NCBI GenBank assembly: GCA_026770025.1
Contig: JAMXDE010000018.1
Coordinates: 1,116,001-1,180,000 of the forward strand
Direction of reading: 5' to 3'
DNA: 64,000 nucleotides
Source of the DNA: Craspedostauros australis
Taxonomy: Eukaryota > Bacillariophyta > Bacillariophyceae > Mastogloiales > Achnanthaceae
In this document: positions 35,601 through 45,567 of the stretch, one piece after another
Numbering within the stretch: position 1 is the stretch's first letter
How the letters are laid out: the number at the start of each line of letters is the position of its first letter
Notes under the pieces: generated by a model
Seen by the model: only the letters and a program-made list of their open reading frames with translations
Told to the model about the DNA's origin: nothing
Databases searched by the model: none
Made by a program: the position numbers and the translations under genes

Positions 35601-38600
35601 GGCACGTCAAGTCCTTCGTCCAAGTGGGAGACAGCACGAAGCTGGATTCTCCCAAAATGGGATCCATTCGCTTGAAGGTCAAGCAACGAGACAACACTGG
35701 CCACATCATCCGGCTCGATGACGTGAAGTACACACCGAAAATGGCGGTGAACCTTTTCTCCACGAACAAGGCTCTGTACAACGGCTATCAACTCGGTAGC
35801 AACGGCATTCTGATGGACATCATCAACGGATCCGGAACGAAGATCGTGTTCGATCGAGTCTTCCCCACATCCAACGGATTCATCACGGGAGTGCAGATGC
35901 ATCCCATCATGCCAACGGACGACGACAAGGCTTGCACAGCCATCGTCAAGAATCCATCCAAGGAGATCAGCGCGGTGAACTTGCATCGAATGCTCGGCCA
36001 CGCGCCACTCGAAACCATGAAGCGGACAGCCGCCCAATACGGATGGAAGATCATCGGCGAGATGCCAGTATGTCGCGACTGCGCGGTCGCGAACGCAAGA
36101 GTGAAGAATATGCCGAAGGCAACCATTCAAAGAGCAACTCGCCGTGGCGAACGGTTCTTCATTGACATTAGTTACACTAAACACATAAGCTTTGGAGATA
36201 AACGCTACTGGACCCTGATTGTGGACGACTGCACGGATCACTGCTGGAGTTTCTTTCTCAAGAACAAAAGTGATCAACCAGGGTACATCAAACGATTCAT
36301 CCAAATGATCAAGTCACAGACTGGTGACCAACAGATCATCTTCCGAGGTGATAACAGCGGAGAGAACAAGTCCACGCAGGATACTCTCATCGATGCAGGA
36401 CTCAACGTGAAATTCGAATTCACGGCATCGAACACACCGCAACAGAACAGCAGAGTGGAACGCAAGTTCGCGTACCTCTACACCAAGATCCGCTCCATGC
36501 TCAACGGAGCACAGCTCGACGAAGAGTATAGGCATGGCCTATGGGCAGCAGCCGCTAGCACTGCCACCGCCATCGCCAACATCACCGTAGCGAAGAACCA
36601 GAAGGAGTCACCACATTGACAATTCTTCGGCAACGATCCACCATATGCGGATGCACTCCGCACGTTTGGAGAGGTGGGTGTTGTGAAGACTACCTATGGC
36701 GGGATCACCGCCAAACTCAAGAACAGAGGAGAAGAGATGGTGTTCATCGGATATGCACACCAGCACGCATCAGGGGTCTACAACATGTACAGACCATCGA
36801 CCAAATCACTGGTCTGCTCTCGCGACATCAAGTGGCTCAACCAATCATACGGACAGTTCTGTGGCTGGGCACCAGCACCGAACATATCCAGTAAAGCAGG
36901 AACAACAGATGCAGACGGCTTCACAACTGTTGGACGGAAGGGAGGAACACCGAAGTCGGCAACGCATCGAACATCAGAAGCAAAGAGAGTATCTTTCGCT
37001 GACAGCAACAGCTACTACATCCTATCGGATAGCGACGATGAGGATGACGAAGACAATGGAGCAGTGACTCAACTAATCTATAACGACGAGGAAGATCGGA
37101 GCGAATCCAATCAGGAGGATGACGAAATCCAATCATCCGGCGACGAAGCTGACGATGACACAGGTATTACTCCTCCAAACACACCACTGAGGTCTACACA
37201 TGACACACCATCCAGACCTCCGCCAACCAAACCAAACAAGCGTGACATAGCTAGAAAGGAGAGAATCCGACGTCACGAAGCACGAGGCAGGAAGGGAGAA
37301 GTTAATCCCAAGCCAACTACAGGGAAGGGTATTTCCAGAGCTCTGCGTGAGCTCGCAGACTTCAACGACCGAGGTCGAAAGGAGGAAGGCTATGAGAGCA
37401 AATCATCATCCAACGAAGATAGTGACGAACTCAACGACGAGATGATCGACGATTCCAACAACGAAACTACAGATGATGAAGAAATCATGGACGAAGATGA
37501 GGAGATCGAGATCACTCATCATAGCACAACAGAACTATACGGGATGAATGCAATTATCACCGAGTCACCAGCGATCGACATCGGATTGTCGATGCAGGAC
37601 GAGAACAAGGAACAAGAGAAGCACATCGAACCAACAACATTCGATGGAGCCTTCAATCACCCAGATCCCATCCATCGAAAGGGATATCGAGCAGCCATCA
37701 AGAAGGAGTTCGACTCTATGGATACACGCAAGGTGTACAGCAAGATCAAGCGAGACGCCATCCCACGCGGCCGCAGATGCTGCAAGTGCAAATGGGTCTT
37801 CAAGCTAAAACGTGACGGCACACATCGAACGCGGCTCGTTGCATGTGGCTATTCACAAGTCGCAGGAGTAGACTTCCAAGAGCATTACTCACCCGTCATC
37901 CATGACGTGACCTATCGGGTCATGATGGTGATCATGCTAATCAAGAAGATGGACTGCGCACTCGTCGATGTCGTAACGGCATTCCTACATGGAGACCTCG
38001 ACGAGGAGATCTACATGAACTGTCCCAACGGGATGGATCATCAACCAGACGGAGCCCTGACCCTACACAAGCCAATCTACGGACTTGTGCAGAGCGCCAG
38101 GCAATGGTTCAAGATGTTGGTATCGACCCTCAAGAATATCAATTTCGAACAGAGCGCAGCAGACCCGTGCCTGTTCTACAGGAAGACGAACGAAGGAAGC
38201 ATGATCGTGGCCATCTATGTGGACGATTGCTTCTGTTGCGGGGACTCCAAGGCACTGGAGACATTCCTGAAGGACATCCAAGGCAGCAAATTCAAGGTGA
38301 CAATCGAGCGCGGACTCGGAGACTACCTCAGCTGCAACATCGAACTGAACCATGACAAGACTAGAGCGACATTGCGTCAACCACATCTCATCCGACACCT
38401 CATCGAAGAGTTCGGAACCAAGGTTGAGAAGATGCAACGCTATGGGACACCGGGAACCGCGGGTCAAATCATCGTACGACCATCCGAAGATAACGGACTG
38501 CAGAAGGTCGGACCGGAAGAACATGCCGAATACCGCCGAGGCGTCGGTATGCTACTCTTCCTCATCAAGCACTCGCGACCAGATATCGCGAACCCTGTGA

Positions 38601-41530
38601 GGGAACTCTCCAAGGTATTGATCGGGCCCACCAAGGCCGCAATGAAGGAGATGTATCGGATCATCAAGTATGTAATCGATACAAAGGACTATGGATTGAA
38701 GATCCATCCAGCACGTCCAGACAACGACGGCTGGGACATGGAGCTCTTCTGCGATAGCGAATATGCAGGAGACAAGAACACGAGAATTAGCGTAGGAGGG
38801 TTCATCCTATACCTGTGCAAGGTGCCAATCCTTTGGCGATCCAAGGCACAGAAGGCCGTCACACTCAGCTCATCCGAAGCAGAATACATTGCCCTTTCCA
38901 AAGCGGCAAAGGAGATCTTTTTCGTCGTGCAGCTACTCGAAAGTGTGGGCGTCCCAGTGAAGACACCGATCAAGGTCCGTGTGGACAACATCGGAGCGAT
39001 CTTCATCGCCAAGAACCCATCAACATCCCAACGATCGCGGCACATCGACGTGCGCCATCACTACGTGAGGAACATGGTAATCAACAAAACCATCGAAATC
39101 ATTTTCGTCAAATCCAAGCAGAACACAAGCGACGGATTCACCAAGAACATCAAGGCCGACTTACAACGTGAACACGAGAAGTCGTACCTTGACACATCGA
39201 GAACATTCGAATGACCGAATGCACACAGGAAGGGTGTCGAGATGTACATGTGAGTATATGTCGAGATGTACGAGTATATGTGCATCGTTCACCCGTTATT
39301 CTCTCATACGCACTTGGACGGTATAACTACATTCGTGTCGATAGTATGCTGGGATTCGTCAGAATTACAGCGGAAATGGAACACATGAAAAGGGGCAAGA
39401 TTTCTGGAGGAAATTTGCAAATAACGATTTCTGGGAGAATCAGAAGATCGTCCGTCCATCCATCAATGGTACCAAGAGAATCTCGAGGTACTTCCCAACT
39501 AAACCTCAGATGACGATATCATCTGACAGGCTGCTGCATCACCAATGGAACGTGACATCTGGAGAGCAGAAGGACACCTACTGACGTCGACAGGATGTCA
39601 ACATGTCACCACGTCGACAGCTGTCTCCAAGTCAGAGCAGGAGGTGAAGATCCGATGACCGAAGAGGATCAGCATCATGGATACAGAAGGTGAACTTCAA
39701 ATGGTAAGTACTCATGGAGTAGGAACCAGTACTGAATGAACGGAGTGTCGAGTGCGGAGTATGCATCGAACACGGAGTATCGTGTAGCATGAGCACACAA
39801 TATTGAGAGAGAGAGAGAGTAAACAGAGAGGAGCGAGAGAGCATCTCGCGTACCGACTCATAGTCGGAGACTGAATCTACAAAACAGATTGAAGCACCGA
39901 GAGCATCGGGCAAGAGAACGGGCGTACACCGAGAGCATTGGAGTAGCCAAGTAATGAAATAGCAACGAACGACTATCAACCAACACCATCTTCCACGATC
40001 GTAGGTTACCGTGAGCGGAACTTGCCAACAAGGATTCAAGGGTCCCAGAGCTCCCTGACGGCTGCCATCGCCAGCGGCCGATGTGTGGCCTGTTGCGACG
40101 CCTCCGTGAAAGATGGTGTGGGCACAGCGGCGATGGTGATCCAAAACAGTCTGACGGCACCGACGGCAGGCGTCGTCATTCGGTCCGAGGTTCCGAGCGG
40201 GTCGCAAACCATGACATCCAATCGGGCAGAGACGGCGGGCCTGCTGTTCGGCATGCAATTCCTGAGCACGTTTGCGTCGTGGGCCGGGGTGGTAGGGTCG
40301 ATCACCATTGCGTGCGATAACATGCAAGCAGTCCGGGCGAGCGAGTCGCATTCGCTCATTTCGGCCGACGACGCCGACTTTGACCTCAGGCAGGAAATCC
40401 AGCGCCAACTGCGAACGAGTCCGGTTCAGTTCAAGGTCCAGCATGTAAAAGGGCATGCCAATGCCAAGTCCAACCCTCAGATGTCCGACTGGGAGGTCCT
40501 TAACGTGGTCGCAGATCATGAAGCGGGTGAGCACTGGCGCACCATCAACCATGCCCAATCGTGGGGCGAGGTGTCTGGGAACCCACAGTCTTCAGGCTGG
40601 GCAGTTGCCAGCTCCAACGGTTTCCTGTCGGAGGCCAGCTACGAAGCGGTGGCACAAGAGGCAACAACAGCCAGCATCCAAAATAAGTGGCGGCAGCGCT
40701 GGGGGTCCGTCGCCCGTTACACGGTGGATTGGAGACCAATGATGCGCGCGATAGGCAGGTGGGCCGGGGGGCAGCAGCGTGCCATTCTCAAGCTGGCCTC
40801 AGGCAACGCAGCTTCCGGCCGCAATATGTGCCGACAAGGTCAGTCTGACTCAGGCACATGCCCAAGATGTGGCCAGGCCGAGGACAACCATCATGTGGTA
40901 CGGTGCACGAGCGAGGCCAGCACGGAGATATGGGCGGCATGCATCCAACGCATTCGCGCCATCATACAGCCTCCCAGAGTCCGACGCGAGGCTGCCCAGC
41001 TGTTGGTCAAAGCTCTTCGCGTCCTACAGCGCGGCGGCAACCCCCCTCAAGGCATTCGCCGCACGGCCACCCAGGACGTCGAGATGGCCCAGCACGGTGT
41101 TGGATGGGATGCCCTGATCTGGGGAGGGTGGTCCACGGAATGGGAGAAGTTCAGCCCCAATCCCCCGCCATCCTCACGCAGGCGCCGGCCGGTCTTCTGG
41201 CAGGCAGACGTGACTCACGAGCTGTGGCTCATGGTTCTGCAGCAATGGACAAGCCGGAACCAGCAGCTTCATGAGGTTGCCGAGCGCGACTCGATGACGC
41301 AGCGTATGTTGTTTTATTGTCAAGCCCTCCGTGAGCTGCCAGAGCAGTTCATGCCCATCCATCTGCGCCAGCTCGCCCGACAGGCGCCGACGACGACCCC
41401 CCGACAGGCGAAGTGGCTGCTCACCCTCCTCCACGCCATGCCTCACATTGCCGCCACCGTCCCGGCCGCACAAATAGCATGGATGAAGCGCAAGGTTTCG
41501 GAACCACCGGACCGGGAGAGGCCCCAGTAG
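20691..41530 (+). CDS. LINE ORF2: APE endonuclease, reverse transcriptase, RNase H (split by two Copia elements)
   Basis: Segments 20691-20861, 28233-32141 and 40037-41530 form one frame of 1857 aa with no stop. The ATG at 20691 overlaps the ORF1 stop (ATGTTAG). Endonuclease: RVATLNLGG, TEVG, GGDVNMD, IDGVW, WDHRMVW, about residues 47-340. Reverse transcriptase: SNDAKGCYDRI, GLVQGLGAAPTGW and the catalytic YVDDTNLI at about 30713-30740. RNase H: CCDAS, NRAETAG, CDNMQ, VADHE between 40090 and 40530. Near the C terminus, CPRCGQAEDNHHVVRC is a CCHC-type zinc finger like the zf-RVT module. The enzyme would nick target DNA and copy the LINE RNA at the nick. This copy cannot make ORF2 now because of the insertions, but the frame is otherwise clean, so it was recently active. 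Confidence 0.93.
20862..21652 (-). repeat. 3' LTR of Copia-1 (791 bp)
   Basis: Read on the minus strand it starts TGTCAGGAATCG and ends GATTTCCAACA. It has the same length and almost the same sequence as 27436-28226. Confidence 0.96.
21691..27417 (-). CDS. Copia-1 Gag-Pol polyprotein (1908 aa)
   Basis: One open frame from an ATG at 27417, 19 bp inside the LTR. Order: Gag helical domain with UBN2-like features (about 1-250), two CCHC knuckles (CRNCGAYGHKKADC, CNYCGKAGHKILQC), an acidic linker, an aspartic protease (WLGDTGASCHL), the integrase zinc region (HKMLGHV, CEDCAIGKA) and core (MDTSS, DDYSDHCWSYF), a Copia-type reverse transcriptase with YVDDCL, and RNase H (VYTDSEFAGD, LSSTEAEYVAL). 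A single-frame Gag-Pol is usual for Copia. No break was seen. Confidence 0.96.
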   Translation of the reverse strand: MKSYVSPRTIKPSSTINIMSTINAKTDRLPVVYFDGKKENWKFWLAKFLSRANRKGYRDMFLMAYSEVEVKAPSEVTKGLVPTIKTEAGTKLKPGTKASGKASAKPSAADLAEYKEAMAKYAYEELTLAISHDSKEGKVAFEAVWGCKSMLNGGGDPRAAWVALERIYEQRTAPMKAKLLSELNGMRLKKGENPDLFLTDMEVLRNRLIDLKVIVDVEQFNMLVLNALGREYEMDVKLLELKFLGKEREMTVGDIREAVSLTYDRHHLKHGYKRAGNNGSEEFALIGVGQFKGNCRNCGAYGHKKADCRAPAKGGNNNKRGGGAKKQGHHANSKGGLKKVQFDGKCNYCGKAGHKILQCFKLKAAMKDAESANVAMDGDDAMDDMALIIADGDFVEINDHNEIVIDSDDEDDIVEFMGTFPPAARAESPTNDSKVDILELMSEDLIEYDVIDEIIADNEEIAMPGMDFDDAPTAHGRGTTVTRTGNPIDRFLREEIDRACEGSRMDAWCPLCLTRGAMCSWCTDCTEYNPFKIRTLWGDDTFPPSTEAEIARRREILGRFGSVEDALRVSLSNALEANDVRFNVALLCYDVRKATIDAGAQCMGARELYYMLTQIGINGMFDVSCKLVMVNELLEERQLPLLPNHLIARMSKMSAQRLMWMYNWEDTEVRDGIECRELPKKGPRVGSPQYRLEMADHIAMATRGYDLAMVVGDLEGSSSSSKLIAPDQHEANTWLGDTGASCHLTNNDEGMTNVRLSNFSVKVGSGKFLRATKVGDLRMKVLQKDGKSAIIILKGVRYVPKLWVNLLSIGKALQNGFDISNKGVIIALEKNGQRIRFDRIMATHSGFVLGVNMVPVPKDEEMANIGFDTKKPMDVNKLHKMLGHVDSYTISRTARHYGWNVTGTLNPCEDCAIGKARQKGLTKTLQPRAKRVGERLFMDTSSVQATSFGHGKYWLLVIDDYSDHCWSYFVKEKGEVGSKLMSLLKWLLGNQQVTVKNIRCDNAGENYSAEKLLLKAGFAPTFEYTAASTPQQNGRVERKFAVLYGKVRSMLNQAHLPRQLRGKLWAEAARNATQIENIIETKSREPACLLLNGQIPTYAQELRVFGEIGMVFIGSRTIKAKLDDRSKPAMFVGYGQSHASGVYRMMNLATTRVLITRDVTWMNQSYGQFKGIENANRTQWVDLEDDNFDAGAALRNTKVTWERDTGIARKAKAASADKSRESGIDHDDTEDHTREQDELLPAQGDEPSDEEYDDESGRDEERVTRRQVAEGKHLEYSPIRPVARMSRMLRDLAPHNNPPGYESDSESGSGNDEPTEVVETTPATAEERDFHTNLSMFNRDVASMMIDTTQGRMRLDDFITASQRVEREKWDEVSEHAYTTMMLDPTTFEECWDHADPAKRRKWREAINKEFYDMTRRGVWQKIKKNEMPRDRRCVKTKWVFKEKRNGVFRARLVACGYSQIAGVDFSAHHAPVIHDATYRVMLTMKMLLKTDSIIIDFETAFLHGELEEEIYMQCPKGMEHEPDECLLLKKTIYGLVQSARQWNKKLVDILIKLGFRQSKVDPCLLIRNREGNLVLIGTYVDDCLCIGSTRDLKQLVKDIKRERFGIKIENGLEDYLSCRIEFNKNETNCWVNQPHIIKNITDTFKSDVMKLQRYGTPGTPGQGIQRNSEAPKVDKDRHSRYRSGVGMLLYLVKHSRPDIANAVRELTKVLDGPTAAAYKEMLRVMKFVSDTRDYGLRMEPNPLKNNEWKIVVYTDSEFAGDKDNRISVGGHLVLLQGVPIIWRSKAQRSVTLSSTEAEYVALSEAGKEIRFLTQLMEDIGLKMQRPADVMVDNVGAIFIATNPSTSARTRHIDVRNHFIRELIANKEARARFVKSEDNISDGFTKNTKKEIYDRHKGSIIQPRSALD
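27424..27435. repeat. 12-bp palindrome just inside the Copia-1 5' LTR
   Basis: CGTTTCGAAACG directly abuts the 5' LTR, the same arrangement as CGTTTATAAACG in Copia-2 and Copia-3. This is the expected primer-binding position, but no ordinary tRNA 3'-end complement (starting TGG) is visible. Confidence 0.85.
27436..28226 (-). repeat. 5' LTR of Copia-1 (791 bp)
   Basis: Near-identical partner of 20862-21652; one difference was noticed, near 28107 against 21533 to 21545. Confidence 0.96.
32142..32925 (+). repeat. 5' LTR of Copia-2 (784 bp)
   Basis: Begins with a variant terminus (TATCGAGATGTAC) and ends CTTGCCAACA. It includes a GA-rich tract near 32700-32735. The limits are fixed by the 3' LTR and by the target duplication. 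Confidence 0.93.
32926..32937. repeat. 12-bp palindrome just inside the Copia-2 5' LTR
   Basis: CGTTTATAAACG abuts the 5' LTR, identical to 4249-4260 in Copia-3 and of the same form as in Copia-1. Confidence 0.85.
33008..39214 (+). CDS. Copia-2 Gag-Pol coding region, about one break
   Basis: Gag with two CCHC knuckles (CHNCGVYGHRSTDC, CNYCGIFGHREAEC), a long acidic linker, protease (WLADSGASCHIV), integrase (HRMLGHAP, CRDCAVANA, DDCTDHCWSFF), Copia reverse transcriptase with YVDDCF, and RNase H (FCDSEYAGDK, LSSSEAEYIAL). It is laid out like Copia-1 but clearly divergent from it in sequence. The coding region carries about one break, so this copy is probably not autonomous. Confidence 0.93.
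39235..40030 (+). repeat. 3' LTR of Copia-2 (796 bp)
   Basis: Begins TGTCGAGATGTACATG and ends CTTGCCAACA; partner of 32142-32925. Confidence 0.95.
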
Positions 41531-41757
41531 GAGCGCCACCATCAAGTACGCGGCCCAGCTAATCCCAGTGCGGCCACCCTGCCCCCACGCGACTGACGAC
41601 CATCTAGGTCATCATCCCCGGCCTCACCACACAAGACAGTACTACCACGCACAAGTATGCACTTCCGTTCCCGCTGTATGACTCATGCAGAATAAACGAG
41701 GCGGTTCAAAAGCGCCCCCGGCGCATAGATAATAATCTATAGTCAGTGTGGTACAAC

Positions 41758-41775
41758 AATAAACAATAGAGTGTG
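41758..41775 (+). repeat. Right 18-bp target-site duplication of the LINE
   Basis: AATAAACAATAGAGTGTG, identical to 17980-17997; the mTERF-B 3' flank resumes here. Confidence 0.97.
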
Positions 41776-41939
41776 CATCTGATAGTCAGAGAGCGACGAA
41801 ACGTTGGACGACGCAGTCTACTCATGCAGCACAACACTCGGATGGTTGTCATAAGCGTACTCGCACTCGTCGAATGGCGTTACATTATGAGATATCACCG
41901 TCATATTGATAAGGAGAGGCATCGCAGTGAATGCTCTTT

Positions 41940-44484
41940 CTACTCGTCGAGTTGAAGATCTGACGGATCTGGGAGTTCAAGGGCTGGCCCATGCTTCTTC
42001 TTGAACTCCAAATACTGTTCCAGATCAAGACCTGCGTGCTTACAAAAGTCAGCATCTGTGTATGTGCAAATGGAATTCAGTGATGGGCGATACGAAGGGT
42101 TCTGCGATCGGACGAAGTACCATCGTGGCAATAACCGAGTTTTCAGCGATGTAGCCACATACGAAACCGACAGTGCCGTCTCTTGTTGGCATATTTCCCA
42201 ATCGTCCGACACCAGCACGTAGCCAGTTCGGTTGTAAAAGTCGAGCGTAGGCTTGAGGTTGCTTTCTACATTCAGCCCGATAAGTCTGGGAAACTGGCGC
42301 AAGTTCTGAATCAATGAGGCTTCACCCCACACTTTGCTGATGAAATCGATTTTGGGCTGAACAGTTGTTGAGAAGTCGAGACAAAAGACAGGTGGTCCAG
42401 TGGTGAGTATGCACACTGCTAGCGATCGCTCTTCCACTCCTTGTTGCACGTTCGGCGTGTGAGAAGACCAACGTTCAAAGTGGCGTCGTTCGATGTCATC
42501 GAAGAACTCAACCTTGGATTGCAAAGTCTCTACAGCCAAATTCAGTAAGAGTGGCATCTGCATCACACACTTCTTCAGTTCCTGCTCATTCAACATGGTT
42601 CGCAGGTATTCCAACATTGGTCTGATCTTGTCTTCCGACGAATAAGCCAATGTGCCTCCACCACGTCGGTTCATGAACACCATGAAATCTGTTTCAGTCA
42701 TGTTCACTCTTCGCATCAGATACTCAACGCGTGGCTTCAACACAGTCTTGGTGTCCAACAAGATTGTAGTTGGCGAACGCATGATCAGCTGTTCGGCGAT
42801 AGTGGATGTCGTCTTCTTTCGTTTCTCCAACCATTCTGTATCCATCACTGAATCCAAGTAGGTCAGAGATGCGTTGATTCTAGCTATCGATTCGGTTGAC
42901 ATGTGTCAGGAATCGGGGGTACGACTTTGCAAAGATACCCTATTCTACCGCAGCTCCCATGAGGACTGACTAGAACCGGAATGGTATTAAGTGCAAAGAT
43001 ACCCATGATTGCCGCAACCCCCAATAGCATCTCCCAGACAAACCGCAACCCAGCAATCGACCAGTTGCACTCGGACAGCCCAATGGCCTTACCTGTCTTA
43101 TGCGACATCCAAGCACCCTCATCCAGTGGCCTACTCGGCCATGTCCCGATAACGGTCGGGAACGGAGAGATCTATGAGGATGGCAACACACCAGCCCATG
43201 AGTGAATCGAGTGAGCGCGACAACCAATATATCTGAACAAGTCGACGCGTCTCTGAGAACCTAATGTGAGAAAGCGTAACAGAGGCGATCCCTATTCACC
43301 CAAGACCACGATCCAGATGACAATAAGTTCCAAGTATCCAAAGGCAACCATCGAGATGACCAGAGGGAGGAACTGAAATGAAGTGGGACCAGTGAGGTGA
43401 CAGGAGACCGAAGGAGAGGTACCTACAGGTCTACAAGTATGAACTTGACGAATGTAGGTGCTCTCCAATCCTCAGCCAAGCAAACGATGAACCACGATGA
43501 AAGCAAGATGAAGATGCAGACGAAAGGAGCCAAGCTAAAGGGTGTAACCTCGGGTGGCTACTGCAGATCATGCTTGTTGTGAATTGGAATCAAAAGGAGA
43601 TGAGCATGTTGTGCTCACAGTTCTAAAACGGTACAGACTGATAACAGATTAGTCTACTACTATAACCCCGGATTTCCAACAGACATGACCACCCTCGAAG
43701 CTTTGAGCTTGTTGATGGCTCTCGAAGATATGCCCCAGTCATCGCGGAGATATCTCACCAGTTTGTTCCAGGCCAACTCGGAGTTGTAGGATTTCACATT
43801 CGACAGCCAGCGCCGAGGATCATCATCGATCTCTTTCTGGAATGCCTCATTTCCTAATACATTGATGAAATGCTCCGATGCTGGTGCAAGGAACTTGGAC
43901 ACATCCTTTGTTAGAACTGAGGGTGCTACCTGAACGACTTTCTTTGCGGTCGATGCAGGACAGATGGATGAAAGCAAGTCAAGGACTTCTTGAGCTTGCT
44001 TGAGGGATAAGGTATGCGCTGCGAAGTGCACGTATGTCCTTGTTCTTGCCCAGGCTTTGGTGGACGAGACACCACGGTTGTTCGTATCCCCGAAATGTGA
44101 CTGAATAGTGTGCATCAAACTGTGCACATGCATGTTTGGTTTTGTTTGTATTGGAGCAGCACTTGTCGATGCATCTGTATTTCCAGTTGATATTGCTGGT
44201 GCCCTTCTCTCTGTTTTTGTTTGTGTTGTTCTTGGCTTTGCTTTTGACTTCGGTCGCCCTCTTGATTTCGCGCTCGCCGATGATGGAGATGAAGATGAAG
44301 ACGATGCCAGCAGCAGGGTTGAAGCTGGAGCGCAGTTGCCATGATGCGGTTGTCCCCACCGTGCCAATCCCCGACAATCACGTGTGGACTTCCATCGCGC
44401 ACAAAAGGCAGCAGATGGTGTGCTCGTGATGAGCAACGCGACTGACACGCACGCAGCCATGAAGATGATGTGCCGTGATATCAT
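41940..44484 (-). pseudogene. mTERF-like gene, copy B, split by a solo LTR
   Basis: Same gene as copies A and C. With the LTR (42904-43681) and one copy of its GACATG duplication left out, the frame from the ATG at 44484 to the stop at 41940 is exactly 586 codons plus stop, with no other break seen. The signal peptide and SAAFCARW import site are kept (MISRHIIFMAACVSV). The LTR falls in the mTERF region at about residue 325, so the current gene would make only an N-terminal fragment of about 270 to 330 residues ending inside the LTR. The LINE and its nested elements add 23.8 kb to the 3' flank. Clean coding sequence around the break means the loss is recent. Confidence 0.88.
42904..43681 (+). 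repeat. Solo LTR inside mTERF-B (778 bp)
   Basis: Starts TGTCAGGAATCG and ends GATTTCCAACA, the same termini as the Copia-1 LTR, with a related but diverged interior. A perfect 6-bp duplication GACATG flanks it (42898-42903 and 43682-43687). Copies A and C show the unoccupied site. It was left by LTR-LTR recombination of a former element. Confidence 0.93.
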
Positions 44485-44777
44485 GGCACTGTTGTTGATG
44501 ATGGCGGCGTTGGCGATAGCTGTGGTAATATTGATGGTAGTAGCGACGTTGGCAACAATGGCAATGATGGTGATGGTGATCCTCCTGTCCGAAGCTGTGA
44601 TCCTGACGATGCACAAGCGTGAACATGAACAGTGTCTGTGGCTGTTCCTTGTTGGTTGGCGCATCTGGGTTTTGTCGCAGATCGCGAAACGAAAAATTGA
44701 GAACAAGTGTCACAACATGGTCGTTGGTCTCACGAAGTTCCACGTGGAATCGAAGGATGTATTGGTGGAGTACTCTT

Positions 44778-45529
44778 TGTCAGGAATCCGAGGCACGACT
44801 TTATCAAGATACCCATTATTGACGCACCTCCCAATAACGTTTTCATGACTCGATGGATTCAACTCTGTTGACCACACTCGGATCACCTTGTAGCTTGTCC
44901 CTCCTCACTCCTCCCTCTGCAACTGAGACCAAACACGGTCATGTCCCACAATGGAGTCTATTCATGAACCACCATTAAAATGAAGGAGAACCTATGATTC
45001 GACCACTAGGGATGTATTTGCACATGAACCAAGACTATGTGCAATACTGTTGATAAATCCCAAGTATGTCGACGCACATCGACGGACAAGAGTCACCCCA
45101 ATGGGAGAAACGGAGGCAATCCCTTCTTCACCCCAGAGCACGAATGATGATGTGACATCAGAAAAAACATGATCGCTGAGACCATTGTGGTGGCGTAGGA
45201 AGAATACTGAGGAATCAAAGACAATGTGGGATCGATCAGTCTGAGACGCATGCTGAGGTGCCTGTATGGGTACAAGAACTACTGCCTGAATGCAGAAGAG
45301 GCATGACACTACTGAAATGCATGACGAATCTACAGGGGAGAGCATGAGAGCAAGATGATGATGCAGATGAAAGCAACCATGGACAAGTGTATGACTATGG
45401 TGAACTGCTACGGATCATGCTTGCTATTGAATTGGAATTGAAGAGAGTCAAGGAGATTGTTCTCACAGTTCTATAACAGTATGGTCTAATGCCAGACTAG
45501 ATTCATACTATAACCCCGGATTTCCAACA
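44778..45529 (+). repeat. Solo LTR upstream of mTERF-B (752 bp), shared with unit A
   Basis: Counterpart of 16330-17748 without the N1 insert. The flanks give no target duplication (ACTCTT, ACCTAC). It precedes the split of units A and B. Confidence 0.87.
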
Positions 45530-45567
45530 ACCTACACTTGCATAAGACCTGCAAGTTGCCCCTCATG

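Larger units (their letters stand above)
32142..40030 (+). mobile_element. Copia-2, LTR retrotransposon, nearly whole
   Basis: 7889-bp Ty1/Copia element on the plus strand inserted between the RT and RNase H parts of LINE ORF2. LTRs of 784 and 796 bp bound it, and a 6-bp direct repeat AGGATT (32136-32141 and 40031-40036) flanks it. The LTRs differ by several substitutions and small indels, so it is older than Copia-1 though still fairly young. Same family as Copia-3 and the solo LTR at 45568-46360. The purine tract CAGGAAGGG precedes the 3' LTR. The coding region has about one break. Confidence 0.95.
17998..41757 (+). mobile_element. Full-length LINE with two nested Copia insertions
   Basis: Non-LTR retrotransposon of about 8494 bp once the two Copia elements and their duplications are set aside (pieces 17998-20861, 28233-32141, 40037-41757). 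Order: 89-bp 5' UTR, ORF1, ORF2 (APE endonuclease, reverse transcriptase, RNase H, CCHC-type zinc finger) and a 227-bp 3' UTR. A perfect 18-bp target duplication flanks it, and sister units keep the empty site, so both ends are exact. There is no poly-A tail; the 3' end reads GTGTGGTACAAC. An APE plus RNase H layout is known from I, Tad, R1 and LOA-type clades; I cannot assign the clade. It inserted antisense to mTERF-B, 182 bp past its stop codon. ORF2 is intact apart from the two insertions. Confidence 0.95.
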
